Position numbers and translations under genes: made by a program
Assembly: GCA_004764695.1 (NCBI GenBank)
Contig: SMSO01000005.1
Span: 1,445,501 to 1,509,500 of the forward strand
Direction: 5' to 3'
Source: Schizochytrium sp. TIO01
Lineage: Eukaryota > Sar > Bigyra > Thraustochytrida > Thraustochytriidae
Length of the DNA stretch: 64,000 nt
Notes under the pieces: generated by a model
What the model saw: only the letters and a program-made list of their open reading frames with translations
Told to the model about the DNA's origin: nothing
Database searches by the model: none
In this document: in pieces, positions 1 to 12,321 of the stretch
Position numbering within the stretch: the first letter of the stretch is position 1
Layout: each line of letters starts with the position of its first letter

Positions 1-476
1 CTCGAGTTCGACTGAGATCTCGTCGCACAGGAGGCACGTTTTGATTCTATTTAGCGTAGCAGTGATCCATCGCTCCATGGAAACTAACTTTTAAAAGAAA
101 CATTCAAAGTGCCGCGCCCGTTAGCGCAAACTCTAATAGTTCTGTGCTCGACTAGTTCTTTCTTGAAAGTTTTTCTTCCTCTCACTCACTCACTCACTCA
201 CTCACTCCACTTTTTTCTTTTTTTTTAAAGGCAAAACTATAAAGTGGAATGAAAGGGGGGTGTGCGCAATGTGCAGGAAGACCTGCTTCTATATCGCACA
301 AAAGGCGGCAGGTCCTAAGTATCCCGCCATCATTATGAGTGGCACTCGAGGAAGACTCCAGTGCCCAGTGGCTGCGCAGCACCTAAGCGCTGAGGTTTAT
401 AATACGTGCAGGATTTCAAGAACCCTGCTCAGTTCCCAGACTACAGCATCTAGCAAACTAAAAGATTAACTGTTTC

Positions 477-586
477 AAACAAACAAACACACAAACAAAC
501 AAACAAACAAACAAACAAACAAACAAACAAACAAACAAACAAACAAACAAACAAACAAACAAACAAACAAACAAACAAACAAACAA
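477..586. repeat. AAAC tetranucleotide array
   Basis: Near-perfect AAAC units run for about 110 bp with one early irregularity (ACAC). This is a simple-sequence expansion with no coding role. Confidence 0.95.
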
Positions 587-1036
587 TGACTGCTATAGTT
601 AATCATATGTGTAGTTAGGTACCTCCCTCCTTATACCTTAAGAAAGAAGAAAGAAATGGATCTTGGGATTTCTATGTTTCATGTGTCACTTTTCTCATGG
701 AAAAGGTGGGAAAATCAGGTGAAACCCGAAAGGCGAGGAAGGAAACCGCGCCAGCAAGCTCTTGCTCCACTCCTGGTCAGTCTTGCCAGCGAGACACCCG
801 GCGTGCCACGAAATAAAAGTACAGCGACGTGTGCAGGTTTAAGCTACAGGTCGGAGCCACCTGCAAGACCGTGGCAGACCTTTGATGAGCAGGATTCGTC
901 AATTGCGCTGCGCCAGATTCTTTGCCACAATCGGAGCTTGCCTGCTTCTGCAAATGCCCTGTTAAACACCCTCGGTCCAAAGTCAAGATATCATCGCCCA
1001 CTACTATTACTACTACTATAATAGTAATAATAATAA

Positions 1037-1067
<31 letters not shown>

Positions 1068-2090
1068 AAGAAGAAGAATAGTAATAATACTACTACTTGA
1101 TAAAGCGTAAGAAGTACTACTGTTTATTTTTTAGTTCAATATTTCCACTTATCGAAAATGGAAAAGAGAATTTAAAAAGTGAAAACCCGCTCCGAAGGGT
1201 AGGAGTTATCTAAGTGTAAATAGGATCTGCCATCTGAAAGAAGATCTCACGTGCCCTACAGTAAGGGAGCTGTGGGGGAAAGACAGCCAGCAAAGAAGTT
1301 CAAAGATTCTCAGAAAGCGCAATTGTACCAAAGTACCTCCAAAGATCATCACAACGAGCGCCTTCAAATCAGCGCGGATAATTCACATCATGATAATAAT
1401 CAGAAAAATACCTGCATGCGCCAATGCCGACCAAGCTAGGTCCCCGAAATCAAAATGCTGTTAGGGACTCCACTTTCTGAGGCTTTCTTCTAGTTTATTT
1501 TACCTTATTCTCTATTATTATCTCTTGAAAAATTAATTTCTTAAATTATAAAAATAGCAGTATAAAAAAGTGCGCGAGGTTGATGGATGACGAGAGATTT
1601 ATGAAAATTGGTTGACCAAGGAAGGTTAATTGATTGAAGAGGTTTTAGATCGCGGTCTAAGGCGCCATCTTCGAGCCCGCCTGCACATGGCCCAGTGAGT
1701 ACGTTGAGTACGTTGCTACATCCCTTTTCTTTTGGCAGCACAGCACGAACGAAGACCGTGCCTGAAAGGTGGCGCAAAGAAAGACACCTCGAGCCAAAGT
1801 GCACTTTACTTATTAGTTAGCCATAATCGATCCATTTACATTTATTTACTCACGCCACAGTGGGCCTAGAAGGTGGCATCGTCGTCGAGTCAAGAAACCC
1901 AAGTCAAGGTGTCAAATGGATGTGTAGGTTGGCTCAAGCGGGACTTCAACTGGGTTGTAATGAGATCGATGTGAGTGCAGTGGCCGAAGAAGCAAGTAAA
2001 GCTCATCGGCAGGTAGGTAGGTACGGTAGGTACTTTTATGATGAAACTCAGGTAAACATGAATTTAGGAATGCTTTTGCTAAGCAGTGAA

Positions 2091-2164
2091 ATGCAATGCA
2101 ATGCAATGCAATGCAATGCAATGCAATGCAATGCAATGCAATGCAATGCAATGCAATGCAATGC
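2091..2164. repeat. ATGCA pentanucleotide array
   Basis: About 14 perfect ATGCA units. Each contains the self-complementary tetramer TGCA. The array is open in several frames on both strands only because the unit has no stop codon. Confidence 0.95.
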
Positions 2165-5100
2165 TAACTTTGAACGCAGGTCTCAGGTGCCATCGAACGA
2201 ATTGAATCACCAGCACTGCGATGTGCACAACCCCCCAGACATCGTTGCGGCGTGCTGTTAAATAACTCGAAACAGGCTTTAAGTTGTTTGCGTTCACTCG
2301 AATCTACGCCGAGTTCACCGCTTGTGTAGTAGGGTAGCAAGTACCTACTACTAACTTTAGTGAGGTTTCATTTTATAGCTGCACATTGCGCATTGACTGA
2401 CGGCTTATTTAATATCCTTGTCAGAACTCATGAAAAAGGCGTGCGCCCGCGTCGAAGCCACAAGGAATGTTGCCATCATCGAAGATGGAGCTGAATATAG
2501 CAACACCAAGACCTTCGAAGTTCTCTGGATGATGTATTTGTCTGTCTGAACAGGAGCCTTGAATGAAAGGAAAAGGAATTGGTAGGTACCTACCTACCCA
2601 CCCAGAGTCTGCTCAGAGCAAATGGAATCAATCACTCGTGGTGTACTCAGAAGCTTGAGATCGCTTGACATGATTTATTTTAATAATTATAATAAATATG
2701 ATATGCTTATTTCTTATTTCAATAATAATAAATAAGGTATGTAATAATTGAAAGCTTTCTTGGATGGGAGAGAAATAAACGGTGCCTGGATTCGTTTGCG
2801 TTGGTAGCATTTACTCACTTACAGGGTCCGAAGTTGGTTTATACAGCTCGGACGCCACCATGCTCTCAATCCTTTGAATTGAATGGGGTTCATATTCATA
2901 GAAAGGTTTGTTGCAGGCAACAGTAAGTATTTGTTTCGGAGACAATCGTTTACAGAAAGAACGGAAAGCTAGCTACAAAGCCTTGGCGTGGCCGCTTCGT
3001 TTGACTCGGCTTTGGAGAGGACAAAGGGTGGGTGTCCAGTGGTGACACTCATCATCACCATCATCAGCATGTTCTTCTTCTTCTTCTTTTTTTAAATCAT
3101 CGAAAAGTAGGCGATGATTTGTCCTTATTGTGCTTGTTCAAGTACCTTGTAGAAGGGAGGTACGTACCTGAGTACTTACCCTTGGTTCTCAGAAACTTGA
3201 TGGTGAATGAAGGTTTATTTCACTGCTTTCGATGCCGGCCTTGGCCCACGACTCCAGTCGCTCAGCGTACGCAAGGACTGAGGAGTGATTACTTTAAGGG
3301 ATTGCATCACAGGAAATCTGCTCAACTCCAGGTTCTGAAAATCAGTCTTACCGTGGTGGCGCAAAAGAAATTAACATTCACTTGCTTACGCACGGGGGAC
3401 CTTGATCTACGCAGGTACGTCATCCGTCTAAATGCGATCGTGGGCACTGATCACCGTGTGAGCGGCACGATGGTCAAAAGCAGCTTTGCAAGTAGAAGAA
3501 GACCACCTGGTGTCCAGAATGGATGAAATCTTTGATTCTGCCGTGCGATACGAGCGATCACGAAATCAGGGGCGATTCGCGCAATGACGTCGAATTGCAC
3601 TACGGGAACGGGTGGATGTCATTTCTGACGCTGCGAAATCTGCGCTTCCTTGGACTTAAATCAATATTCTCCAGACAGGCTCTCCACGAAGCACCTGTTG
3701 GTCTTAAGCTCGCCAGAGAAGCGGCGTCTCGCTTCTCAAGGTGGCGGCGAGCATTTTGTCAGCGTGGCTACTGCTGAGGCCCACGAGGTGCCTCTGAAAT
3801 GCCGCCACGATGGCTCGTGGCCTCGCTGCTATCCTCGAGTCGATCGGCCTGCCCGCCTACCTCTGCACATCGAGCACTGGGTCATCGCGCTCTTCTGGGT
3901 GGTTGACGCAGGCCGCTGGGCAGGTAGACGCTAGCCTGGAAAGGCAGGCAGACTTCCTGTAAGGAAATGTCTGGCGAGAAAGCATCCTTCATTTCTCGAG
4001 CCAAGTCTGCTTTTGGGGCTCGTCTCAGAGGCAGGCAGGTCGGTGGAGAAGATCGACGAATGCGCAAGGCACGAACCCACTAAGCCTGGGCTTGTCCCGC
4101 GCTATCAGCGGTACCCGGTTCTGCGAAAGGCGGGTGCACGCTGGAGGGAGGGAGGTACTGCGAGATGAGTGATCGGTCGCTGCTCCCTTGGCAACGTGCA
4201 AGCCAAGACGCCCTGCATCGCAAACCTTGAGCACCTCGCGACCTGCAGTAGCGAACACCGCAAGAGGTGTCGTCGAGACCCTCGCGACCCTCAGCCGTGC
4301 ATGCCAAAGAACTCGATCTTCGAATCATCGCTAGCTACTACTGATCCGCCCTTGACAACCCAAGTGCAATTTGCTTTCAGGGTGGGGTGTGCACTAAGCT
4401 ATTGTTGAGATAACTTAGGGGGGACTTGGAGGATGGGTCCCGATTTGGTCCGCGAGATTACATTGAGTTTGCAAATGACTTCAAGTTGGACAGAATACGA
4501 TTACAGACATCACCGTAGCAGGCAGTTGCGTTGAGGCTTGAGGGTGGCGGAGAATCTCATCGAGAAGGTACTTTGCGATGGCACAAGACAGGATCTCTCT
4601 CAGGCTGGAGAGGAAAGCTTGTGAACTCTCTCTCGACAGGAGTTGCTTCAGCCATAAGGTGGGTGTGGGTGTGTGCTACGAAGATGCAGAGCTTGGAATT
4701 AGGGACCAACAAAGGTTGATATGGTACGGCGAATGCTGAAGTCCGAGAGATGGAGACAGGGAAGCTCAAGATGGTGAGAGCATAAGAGTTGACAAGATTC
4801 CTTCCACTCTCTAACAAGCACCAACTTACGTGCCTCCAGAGGTACCTACCTACCTACCTACCCACCTTCCTACTCGGACAAATCCATCTTGGGTTCGCAA
4901 GTTGAGGCAGCAGATAGATAGATAGATCATCTACCTACTTACTTACCTACCTACCTAGTAGAGTAGTTTTTCAAGTTTGGAGACTGGCTTCGCTTAAAGG
5001 TTGGTTGCCTTGGCGACTCGAAGTGGCCCTGATGAATTCGATAGTGACTTAACCTTACAACAGACAGCACCCATCAGATGTTCTCATGATGATTTCTTGT

Positions 5101-5759
5101 GCTGGGCGGGAGATTCGACATCGTTCATGGCCTTGACGAAGTCATTTTGTCTCGCGTTCTTTGTAGCAATCAACTTCAGCACTATAATGAGACCTACGAA
5201 ACGTCTGATTGTCTCGCCTGCCAGCAGACCACTCTGAGAGGCTGAATTTAGGTTCGAAAGGCAATGCTCAGTCCTCCATGCAGTGACTTTTCAGTACCTC
5301 CCTATATTAATAGTGAAGGCCTTGGCAATGATTTGATGACGGAAGACTTCCCCTTTCTGAGAGGTAAAATATGAGGCAACAATGAAGACGAGAAGAAAAG
5401 ACAAACCAGCGTGGAAAAGAAGAGTTGACTAACAGCCCTTGGCTCAAACTGTCGCGTTTAAGACGCGAAAAGGAGATCATTATCAAGCAAGGTACTAGGG
5501 ATATGTTAATACTGTATTTTTTAATATATGCGAGATCTGAAGAGGCTAAGATGTGAACCGATTTTGGGGAAATACTTCGACGCAGGAAGGAGAACTTATT
5601 TTGACGTAATCTCCTGTTTCGAGTATAAATTACTCTCATCAATTCGATAGAACTGTATAATCAGTAACTCATGTTGTACGTCATAAGAATGATGACAAAG
5701 ACGATGGAGAAGAACTTACTACTAGATTAGAGAAAATTGCAGGGCTGGACACAAATGCG

Positions 5760-7789
5760 TTATAGAATACGTTCGTCAAGCTCTTCCTCTTCATCGCCTT
5801 CTTCAGTAGCAGTCATGAGAGGAGGCTCTGCAGAGGTGGCGCGGCGGAAAATCCGCTTGCCAATGAGAGCTGTTTCCGGAGATTTATCTGGAACAGATTG
5901 TTGCCGTGGCATGGGCACAGGAACCGATTTCGGGGGATCCTCTAGATACTGTGTTGGACTCCTTATTTTGGCACTTGGAGCGCCTGCGCTCAGACGCACT
6001 GATTGAGCACGAGTTGGCTTGATAGCGGCCAAGTCCGGATGGGCTTGAAAAGCCTTGTTCTCACTTGCAACGTAACTCTGCGGAGACAATACCTGAGTAG
6101 GCTGAGGAGGCCTAGCACTCGCTTGCATTTGGGCGGGCTGGTAAGAGGGTTGGATCCCACCAGGCAATGTAGATACACCAGCGACCTGTTCCGCTGTTGT
6201 GTGCAGGCCTGCAGAAGGGCCAGAGGGCAAGAGAGACTTTTGACTTGAAGTAGATGGCGATTTTTGCATACGAAGTGCAAGTGAGGCCATCGCAGCACTT
6301 GAACCCTTCCGCTTAATCTCCTTCTGTTTTTGATCCTGCTGCACCGCAGCTTGTTGTGCCTTCCCTTGCGCAGCTGCTGCAGCTGTAAATGGTGGCGGCG
6401 CCACTGGCTGCTTTTCTTGCTGTTCCTTGCTTTGATTGTGGTGGCCGTGATGGGATTTGTCGTGAAACCATCTGTTTGGTTTCATGATACGTTTGAGGAT
6501 GTCCCTCTTGCGATGGCGATTGTGTGAGTCGCTAAAACTACCTCCATTAGCTTTGTGTTCTGCATCATACTCGCGTAAGGCATCAATTGCTACGTCAAGA
6601 TCTGGCATACAGGCCTTAATATAGCCCCAGACACGGTGGCCAAAGATTATCATCACTTCAAGGCGAGTCTGCGGAGGCTGGCGATGGTCGATCTCAGCAG
6701 CACGACGCTCGTCATTCAGCATCTTTATTGACTTATGCTCTTGGATCAGCTGCATTGGATCACGAGCACCGCAGATGGATGGAAGGAATGGCACAAAGAG
6801 GTCATAGCTCTGCATTTCAAAGATCCGCATGCGAGACACCGTGCATAAGAGAGCAAAAATTTGACCCGCAAGACTAATAGCAGTGCTCAGGACTTCGTTC
6901 GAGCAGTCCCTATGGAAGGTCACCATCGTGTGCATCAAGTCTTCGGCTAAATTCGATCCAATTTCGCTCCGGGCATCCTCGTCTCCCTCTTGGGAGGCCT
7001 CTCCGAGCGCAAACTTGCGAAGATCTTCCGTGCAAAAGGCGAATGGAAGCAGAGGTTTTGGCAGGTCACGAAGGTAGCCCTTGAGTACCGAGCTAATGGC
7101 ATTTGCACACTCGCACAAACCCTGAGATATCCCAGATAATTCAAATCATGTAGAACAAATTCCAAGCGTGAGCGTTTCCCATTTCCCATTAGCCAATGCA
7201 TAAACAATGTAGTTCATAAATGATACCAAAAACATAAAAACATTAGTCCTCAAATTTATTGCTTTGACCCTTGACTTTTCTCTCTTTGGTTTTGCGCTAC
7301 GCTGGCCAGTTTAATTCATTGCCACAGTGCTGTAGAACGTTTTCTTAAGAAATTCATATTCTGGAGGCTTTACAAAAACCTAGCATTGGTCAAACAGCTT
7401 GACCAATTACATTTACTGCCATCAGATTCAATGTTTCCTAGGACTGGAAGAAATAAAGTTGATCATGATCAATTGCAAGCAGTAAATGCTAAAGCTCCAT
7501 TTCTTAATAACCACTTTGGAGAATCTGGTTTACTTACCTTCTCAGCGCGGTTCTCCTCAAGGAAGAGGCTAATCTTCTGGTACGGGAGGCCTTCGGGATA
7601 CTTCATGATGCGCCGGAGCCTGTCCACCGTGGCGTCAGAAGCCCTGACACGGAAGAGGCCCGCCTCGAACGCATCCATGCCGAAGGCGCCCTCGACATAG
7701 CGACCAAGCCATTTGGTGCAGGCCAGCGCGTTCACGAGCTCTGGCAAGCAGCCCTCCAGCGAGGCAGGAGCCGCAGAAGTCTCCGCCAT
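5760..7789 (-). CDS. RhoGAP-domain protein (two exons)
   Basis: Predicted GTPase-activating protein for a Rho-family GTPase, acting in the cytosol or at membranes. Exon 1 is 7789-7538 and exon 2 is 7121-5760, giving 537 residues. The intron has donor GTAAGT just after AAG and acceptor CTCAG, and joins in phase 0. Splicing unites the two halves of one GAP fold: GLFRV with the presumed arginine finger R47 in exon 1, and VLKGYLRDLPKPLLPF (K98 and R102 at the usual helix positions) at the start of exon 2. The late GAP motif with the conserved Asn is not obvious. Residues from about 210 on are low-complexity and rich in Q, P, S and H, ending in an acidic tail. The start ATGGCG at 7789 was preferred to a GTG nine bases upstream. 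A RhoGEF is transcribed divergently 967 bp away. Family is fairly sure; the GTPase target is unknown. Confidence 0.8.
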
Positions 7790-8497
7790 CGCAGGCACCT
7801 AACCTCCCAGCCAAACTCCACTCCTCTCGTAGTCAAGGCGGAGCCGTTCTTGGTTTGCTCAATCTTGCCCGAGTGCACGCGACCCAAACTGAGAAAGCTC
7901 AACAGTGGTAAAAATGACTTCTTCTTTGTCGATTCGTGATCATCATATTATTTCTTTCTTTCTTTCTTTCTTTTCACAAAATGTAATGCAAAGCATAGCG
8001 CCATTAGTACTCGTTTAGGCACATCTACCGTTTACTCGTCGAGCAGAAAAATGTACAAATGTGTACTTTCACAAACAAACTCAGCACAAGGGCGTGAATA
8101 TTCGAGCTGGCGAAGGCTAAAGGCAGCGAGGAGAGGCTTAGAATGCTGCACTGGTTGTAGGTATACCTGAAATCCAAATGACTTGCTTTTGGCAGGTAGG
8201 TTCTTGCCAATATTCACAGGTAATCCTATAGATTTCTGACTCCTTTTTTGTTTCGGACACAGGGCTCCAAGAATTCATTGCTTTACGTGTCCGGGAAGAG
8301 TCGAAATGGAGGAGCTAAGTGGTTTAGTTCTACGAACTTTGGAGAAAGACGAAGATGGAGGATCTCCTCGAGGCTTTGGAGCGATGGAAGTCTCAGTAGA
8401 CACCAAGGAACTGACGAGATTGCTGTGTGGAGATTAGTTTATTAGCATGAGGGTCATAGAACTTCTTTTTCGTTTCTTTCCATGAAAAGTATCGAAT

Positions 8498-8528
<31 letters not shown>

Positions 8529-8756
8529 TTTCTAGAGCCTACGTATATGTTTATTTATAAAGATTTAATGTTTTATTCTTTTAATAATTTAATATTGATA
8601 TTTAATTTAATTAAAATTATAGGAATGATGATAAACTATTTAGGTTATAAAGCGCAAAGGCAATACATGGAAATACGAAGTCAACGCTTAATTTTACAAT
8701 AGTTCGCGAGTCACAAATGCAAAGCTGCACGGGAAGCTTGCAAGGCAATAGATGCC
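7790..8756. promoter_or_regulatory. Shared spacer between divergent RhoGAP and RhoGEF genes
   Basis: This 967-bp spacer separates the start codons of the two head-to-head genes, so it must hold both promoters unless distal exons exist. It contains TTTC units (about 7952-7972) and a TTTA array (about 8497-8531), then an AT-rich stretch before the RhoGEF start. I recognise no TATA box or other defined element. Confidence 0.5.
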
Positions 8757-11210
8757 ATGGCTGATTCAAACTCTATGGATCCACCTACTGCGAAATCACG
8801 CAGACCATCGTTAGCGGCAGAGATCGGGGCTGGGGAAGCCCGAAGGCGCAGGCTTGTACATGAAATTGTGGAGTCCGAGATGCGCTTTGCCGCGACTCTG
8901 GCAGCGCTCCCACGCGTAAGAGAAGCGGCATGCTCAAGCTATAACAGATCCATAAAACCTGCAGCATCAATTTCAGCCCCCAACCGAAGTTCTGTACGCT
9001 CTAAAACGACCTCTGGAGGGTCAAGCCTGGTAAATTCTGTAGATCTCGCGAACGTAGCGAACGGGCAAGTTCAAGGTGTTACTCTTGAGGAAAACGGAGC
9101 TTTCATGCACAGTCACAGTGGTCAGGAGATCCAATCAATGCCAAATAAGGTGTCTCCGCAGATGAGATGCTTGTTCACGACGCTAGAACAGATTGGCACG
9201 CTTAGTCGAGCCACTGTCAGAGCGCTGCAAAAAGCCGTGCGCGAATTTGCATGGGATCGAGTAGCAGCGGTCCTTTTGCGCCTGGCAGATGCTATGTTCC
9301 TGTACGAAGAGTACGCTGGGATGCATTGCTTTCTTGAGGATGAAATTAATACCCTTGCGTCGGACCCGGAGTTTTCAAGACTTTGGCGCAGTGCAACCGC
9401 AGCGGCAGCGGATTCTGCAGACCTGGATCTTTGGGAGCTCGAGCAGACAACAGAACATCACTATCAGCTTCAACAACACATGAGACAGTCGCAACACCAG
9501 CAACATCGAAATCAACAAAAGCAACTCAAACTCCCAACATCGCTCTCTAGTTTCTTAATTCTTCCTATCCAACGTGTCCCTCGGTATGAGCTGCTGTTAG
9601 AAGAGCTACGACGACAGGCTGATTTGGTAGAGAGCTTAGAGGTATCATCTAAAGACTGGGGCCACTCGCGTAGGTCGCATCAATGGTGGATTGAAGAACA
9701 ACAGATGGTTATTGAAGCAAGGGATAAATTCCGCGATGTTGCAGCGCGTATGGAAACTGCAATTCATAATGCTCAGAGCAGACCATTTCTCCTGGCAGTT
9801 TCACTGAGAGAACCACCATCTTATATGCACCAGTTGCCCACGCGTGGTCGAACAAAGTCTGATGACAGTGAGTATGGAGAGGAGAATGGAAAGGTCAATA
9901 CTTCTGAGCCCTTCGTATCCGGAGCATCGTCAATCAACAGATCGCAGTCAGTTGCTATAGTAATCCAAGAATTACTTGACACAGAGGTGCATAACCTGCG
10001 CAACTTAATAGTTGCAGAAGAAACATGGGTTTTAACTCGCGTCAAGCAAGTCCACCATCTGGTAATGCAGTCAGATGGCTATGACCCAGAGGAAGTCTGG
10101 TCGGTCTTGGGTTTTGCACAGAGTGTATTGCATTTTCGTCAACTTAGTTGCCATATTGTGCGCGTTTTACAAGATTATGATCGACGGCCGTCTTCCCCAT
10201 TTTGGGATGATCTATGCTGGCTTTCAAATATTATAAAATTGACTCGCACATACGTTCACTCGTTTCTTGTTGCATGGCGTCGGATTGCGCCTCGCCATCA
10301 GAGCCTGCACAGTGCTATTCCATCTTGGCTTTGGTATCAGGCAGAAGTTGCTTACCGCATTCTGGGTCCCCATGCGGCAGTATCAGCATCCCTTTCATCT
10401 GTGTCCTCTTCACAGAATAGTATTTTAAAACTTTACGGTGCAGAGAATATAACATCTGAAAACTATGTGCATTTTCGTGAGCCTTTGGAGCGTATTGCTC
10501 GCTATGAGGCAGATTTTGCAGTTATTCTGATGCACCCTGGAAGCTACCGAGCACGCAGGCCTGATTTTGCTGAAGCATGGACCACTGTGCAGCAGATTGT
10601 GCCAAGTGTTTGCGAGTACGCCGAACAGAAATTATCAATGGAGGTTTTGAGTGTTCTCGCTCCTGCGGTTGATCTCACACGTGACGAACTCTCTCGTGCT
10701 GGGGTTTTAATGCTCCGAAAGCGACCTTATCTTGCATGCCTACTTACGGATAGGTTGCTATTAGTTCCGTTCTCACTCTCCTCATCTGCGACAGTGACTA
10801 AGCAGGGGATTCGTGTGCTTGGGGCATCCGAAACGTTTATTCTTGCAGTGCAGACGCCCATGTCAGCAGAGGCATACTCTTCAGAATATTCATCACCACG
10901 AGGTCTGAGCCTGCGAAGAACCAAAAGCAGCGCAGGGAAACATCTGGTAATCTATCTGCGAGACGTGAACCGAATCGTTGCAGAGGCACAGTCCATGTCT
11001 CTTCGGCTAGAACCGCAAGGTCTGACATTAAACTTACCAGAAACCAACGATGTTGAAACTGAGCAATACGACATTTACGCTAAATGGACTCTTCCTGTTC
11101 CATCGAAAGGACATTCGCAGGCTCTCATTTTCGACAACTGGGTTCGCTCTCTTACTTCTGTAAAAACAATATCATCTCTTGCTGCACCACCCCCGCCGCC
11201 GGAATCATGA
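8757..11210 (+). CDS. Tandem DH-domain RhoGEF with C-terminal PH-like region
   Basis: Predicted guanine-nucleotide exchange factor for a Rho-family GTPase, 817 residues, no intron. A first Dbl-homology (DH) unit begins near residue 35 (EIVESEMRF, the CR1 helix) and has the signature LILPIQRVPRYELLLEEL near residue 267. These are separated by a long insert with a Q/H-rich stretch. A second DH-like unit starts near residue 400 (IQELLDTEVHNL) and has a diverged counterpart of the signature, PLERIARYEADFAVIL, near residue 575. Residues about 640-800 look like a PH domain: strands around LACLLTDRLLLVPF and a final helix near DNWVRSL. The start sits in GCCATGG. The tail ends in a short proline run. 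A RhoGAP gene is transcribed away from it next door. DH1 is confident; DH2 and PH are pattern calls. Confidence 0.87.
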   Translation: MADSNSMDPPTAKSRRPSLAAEIGAGEARRRRLVHEIVESEMRFAATLAALPRVREAACSSYNRSIKPAASISAPNRSSVRSKTTSGGSSLVNSVDLANVANGQVQGVTLEENGAFMHSHSGQEIQSMPNKVSPQMRCLFTTLEQIGTLSRATVRALQKAVREFAWDRVAAVLLRLADAMFLYEEYAGMHCFLEDEINTLASDPEFSRLWRSATAAAADSADLDLWELEQTTEHHYQLQQHMRQSQHQQHRNQQKQLKLPTSLSSFLILPIQRVPRYELLLEELRRQADLVESLEVSSKDWGHSRRSHQWWIEEQQMVIEARDKFRDVAARMETAIHNAQSRPFLLAVSLREPPSYMHQLPTRGRTKSDDSEYGEENGKVNTSEPFVSGASSINRSQSVAIVIQELLDTEVHNLRNLIVAEETWVLTRVKQVHHLVMQSDGYDPEEVWSVLGFAQSVLHFRQLSCHIVRVLQDYDRRPSSPFWDDLCWLSNIIKLTRTYVHSFLVAWRRIAPRHQSLHSAIPSWLWYQAEVAYRILGPHAAVSASLSSVSSSQNSILKLYGAENITSENYVHFREPLERIARYEADFAVILMHPGSYRARRPDFAEAWTTVQQIVPSVCEYAEQKLSMEVLSVLAPAVDLTRDELSRAGVLMLRKRPYLACLLTDRLLLVPFSLSSSATVTKQGIRVLGASETFILAVQTPMSAEAYSSEYSSPRGLSLRRTKSSAGKHLVIYLRDVNRIVAEAQSMSLRLEPQGLTLNLPETNDVETEQYDIYAKWTLPVPSKGHSQALIFDNWVRSLTSVKTISSLAAPPPPPES

Positions 11211-11407
11211 AAAGAGTGCAACCCAAGGAATACCAGATCATTTTTCAAATCTGTTCAATATCTGAAAAGCCGATCTGATCTGAGTGACGTTGTATGGCAA
11301 TGTAAAAACCAGACAAGGATTATGTACATAGTAAACAGAAAACAAAAATGCATTACATGTAATAATTCGCTTGATTCTGTGCTCAAAGAATGCTTATTAA
11401 AGTGCAC

Positions 11408-12097
11408 TTAAACCCCTGGGAAAGAGTCAGGAAATGTAGAGTCCCCGTCACTATCTTCATCCCTATCATTTTGTTGCCCAATGCGACTCAACCTGTATGC
11501 CGGAGAAGTCAAAATCTGCTCCGGCTCGTCAATTGTTTTCCATTTCCTAATGAAAAAAGCTGCAAAGGCAGCAAAAAGAACAAAGCAGATGCCCCCTACG
11601 GTACCAGCTATTGCTGGAACTGTGATCTCGCCACTCTCAGTTACCGTTGGTGCACGCGTCGGCCATGGCGTGGTTCTATCACCAGTCGCAGAAGTAGGTG
11701 CGTTAGTAGGAAATGATGTCGTTCCGTTCCGTGCAACACAATCGCTGTCTAAAAAGGTCAAGGAGCTTGTTGGAGCCCCAAGCCGAACTTGACAATACGC
11801 TGAAGGCACGCATTGCATTGTATAATCTCCATCTTCAACGCACAAATCATCACTTAGAGGAACTGTGCGCATTACTCGACAAAGTCCGTTCTTATAAAAG
11901 CAGAACTCCGTAGGCTCGCATCCACTCGGCCCCCCACTATTTCCACATTCTTCTAAGGTACAGACACAGTCCAGATTTGTCTCGGGGATTTCGTCGCATC
12001 GAGATGTTGTGTACATGTCATCTGTCCATGTTGCCCAGTAGCAACCGGATGTACTGTCGCATGAAGCTTGAGATGTGATGTTGTTGCACATTGCCAT
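11408..12097 (-). CDS. Cysteine-rich single-pass membrane protein, unknown function
   Basis: Encodes 229 residues. The first 120 carry 14 cysteines (C4 to C120), suggesting a disulfide-bonded extracellular domain. Residues about 125-155 form a T/P-rich stalk. A hydrophobic helix (about 160-182) is followed by basic residues (RKWK) and an acidic, S/D-rich cytoplasmic tail. This layout suggests a type I surface protein. No signal peptide is visible at the chosen ATG, and an in-frame stop lies just upstream at 12106-12104. A signal-peptide exon may splice in downstream of that stop, so the N-terminus is uncertain. The 3' end lies 197 bp from the end of the RhoGEF, and the two genes converge. I do not recognise the family. 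Confidence 0.6.
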   Translation of the reverse strand: MAMCNNITSQASCDSTSGCYWATWTDDMYTTSRCDEIPETNLDCVCTLEECGNSGGPSGCEPTEFCFYKNGLCRVMRTVPLSDDLCVEDGDYTMQCVPSAYCQVRLGAPTSSLTFLDSDCVARNGTTSFPTNAPTSATGDRTTPWPTRAPTVTESGEITVPAIAGTVGGICFVLFAAFAAFFIRKWKTIDEPEQILTSPAYRLSRIGQQNDRDEDSDGDSTFPDSFPGV

Positions 12098-12321
12098 TAT
12101 TGATCAGTAATCCACAGGCAATTTGATTTTTGTCTTGATATTAGACGATTGCTTTGTTGACCGGTTGCCCTTGGCAAGATTTGAAGAAATCCCTCCTTCT
12201 TTTTACCTTACAGCAAGCCAAGACGTAAACGAGCAAGAAACGCCCACAAAAGTTCAATCTACGATAGTTACCCAAGGCAGGTTATCAATACAATCGATGT
12301 TGCTTTTCATGAAGTGTCGAG

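Larger units (their letters stand above)
1..5759. other. Gene-free flank rich in short tandem repeats
   Basis: I find no convincing gene here. The stretch holds CTCA (about 181-207), AAAC (477-586), AAG (about 1038-1078), ATGCA (2091-2164) and CCTA/ACCT arrays near 4846-4863 and 4926-4957. A GC-rich patch at about 3540-4330 is open in several overlapping frames on both strands, none with a recognisable domain. It resembles the other GC-rich islands of the window. Confidence 0.6.

Noticed and set aside
1912-2297. Frames across the ATGCA array on both strands
   Set aside because: Open only because the repeat lacks stops.
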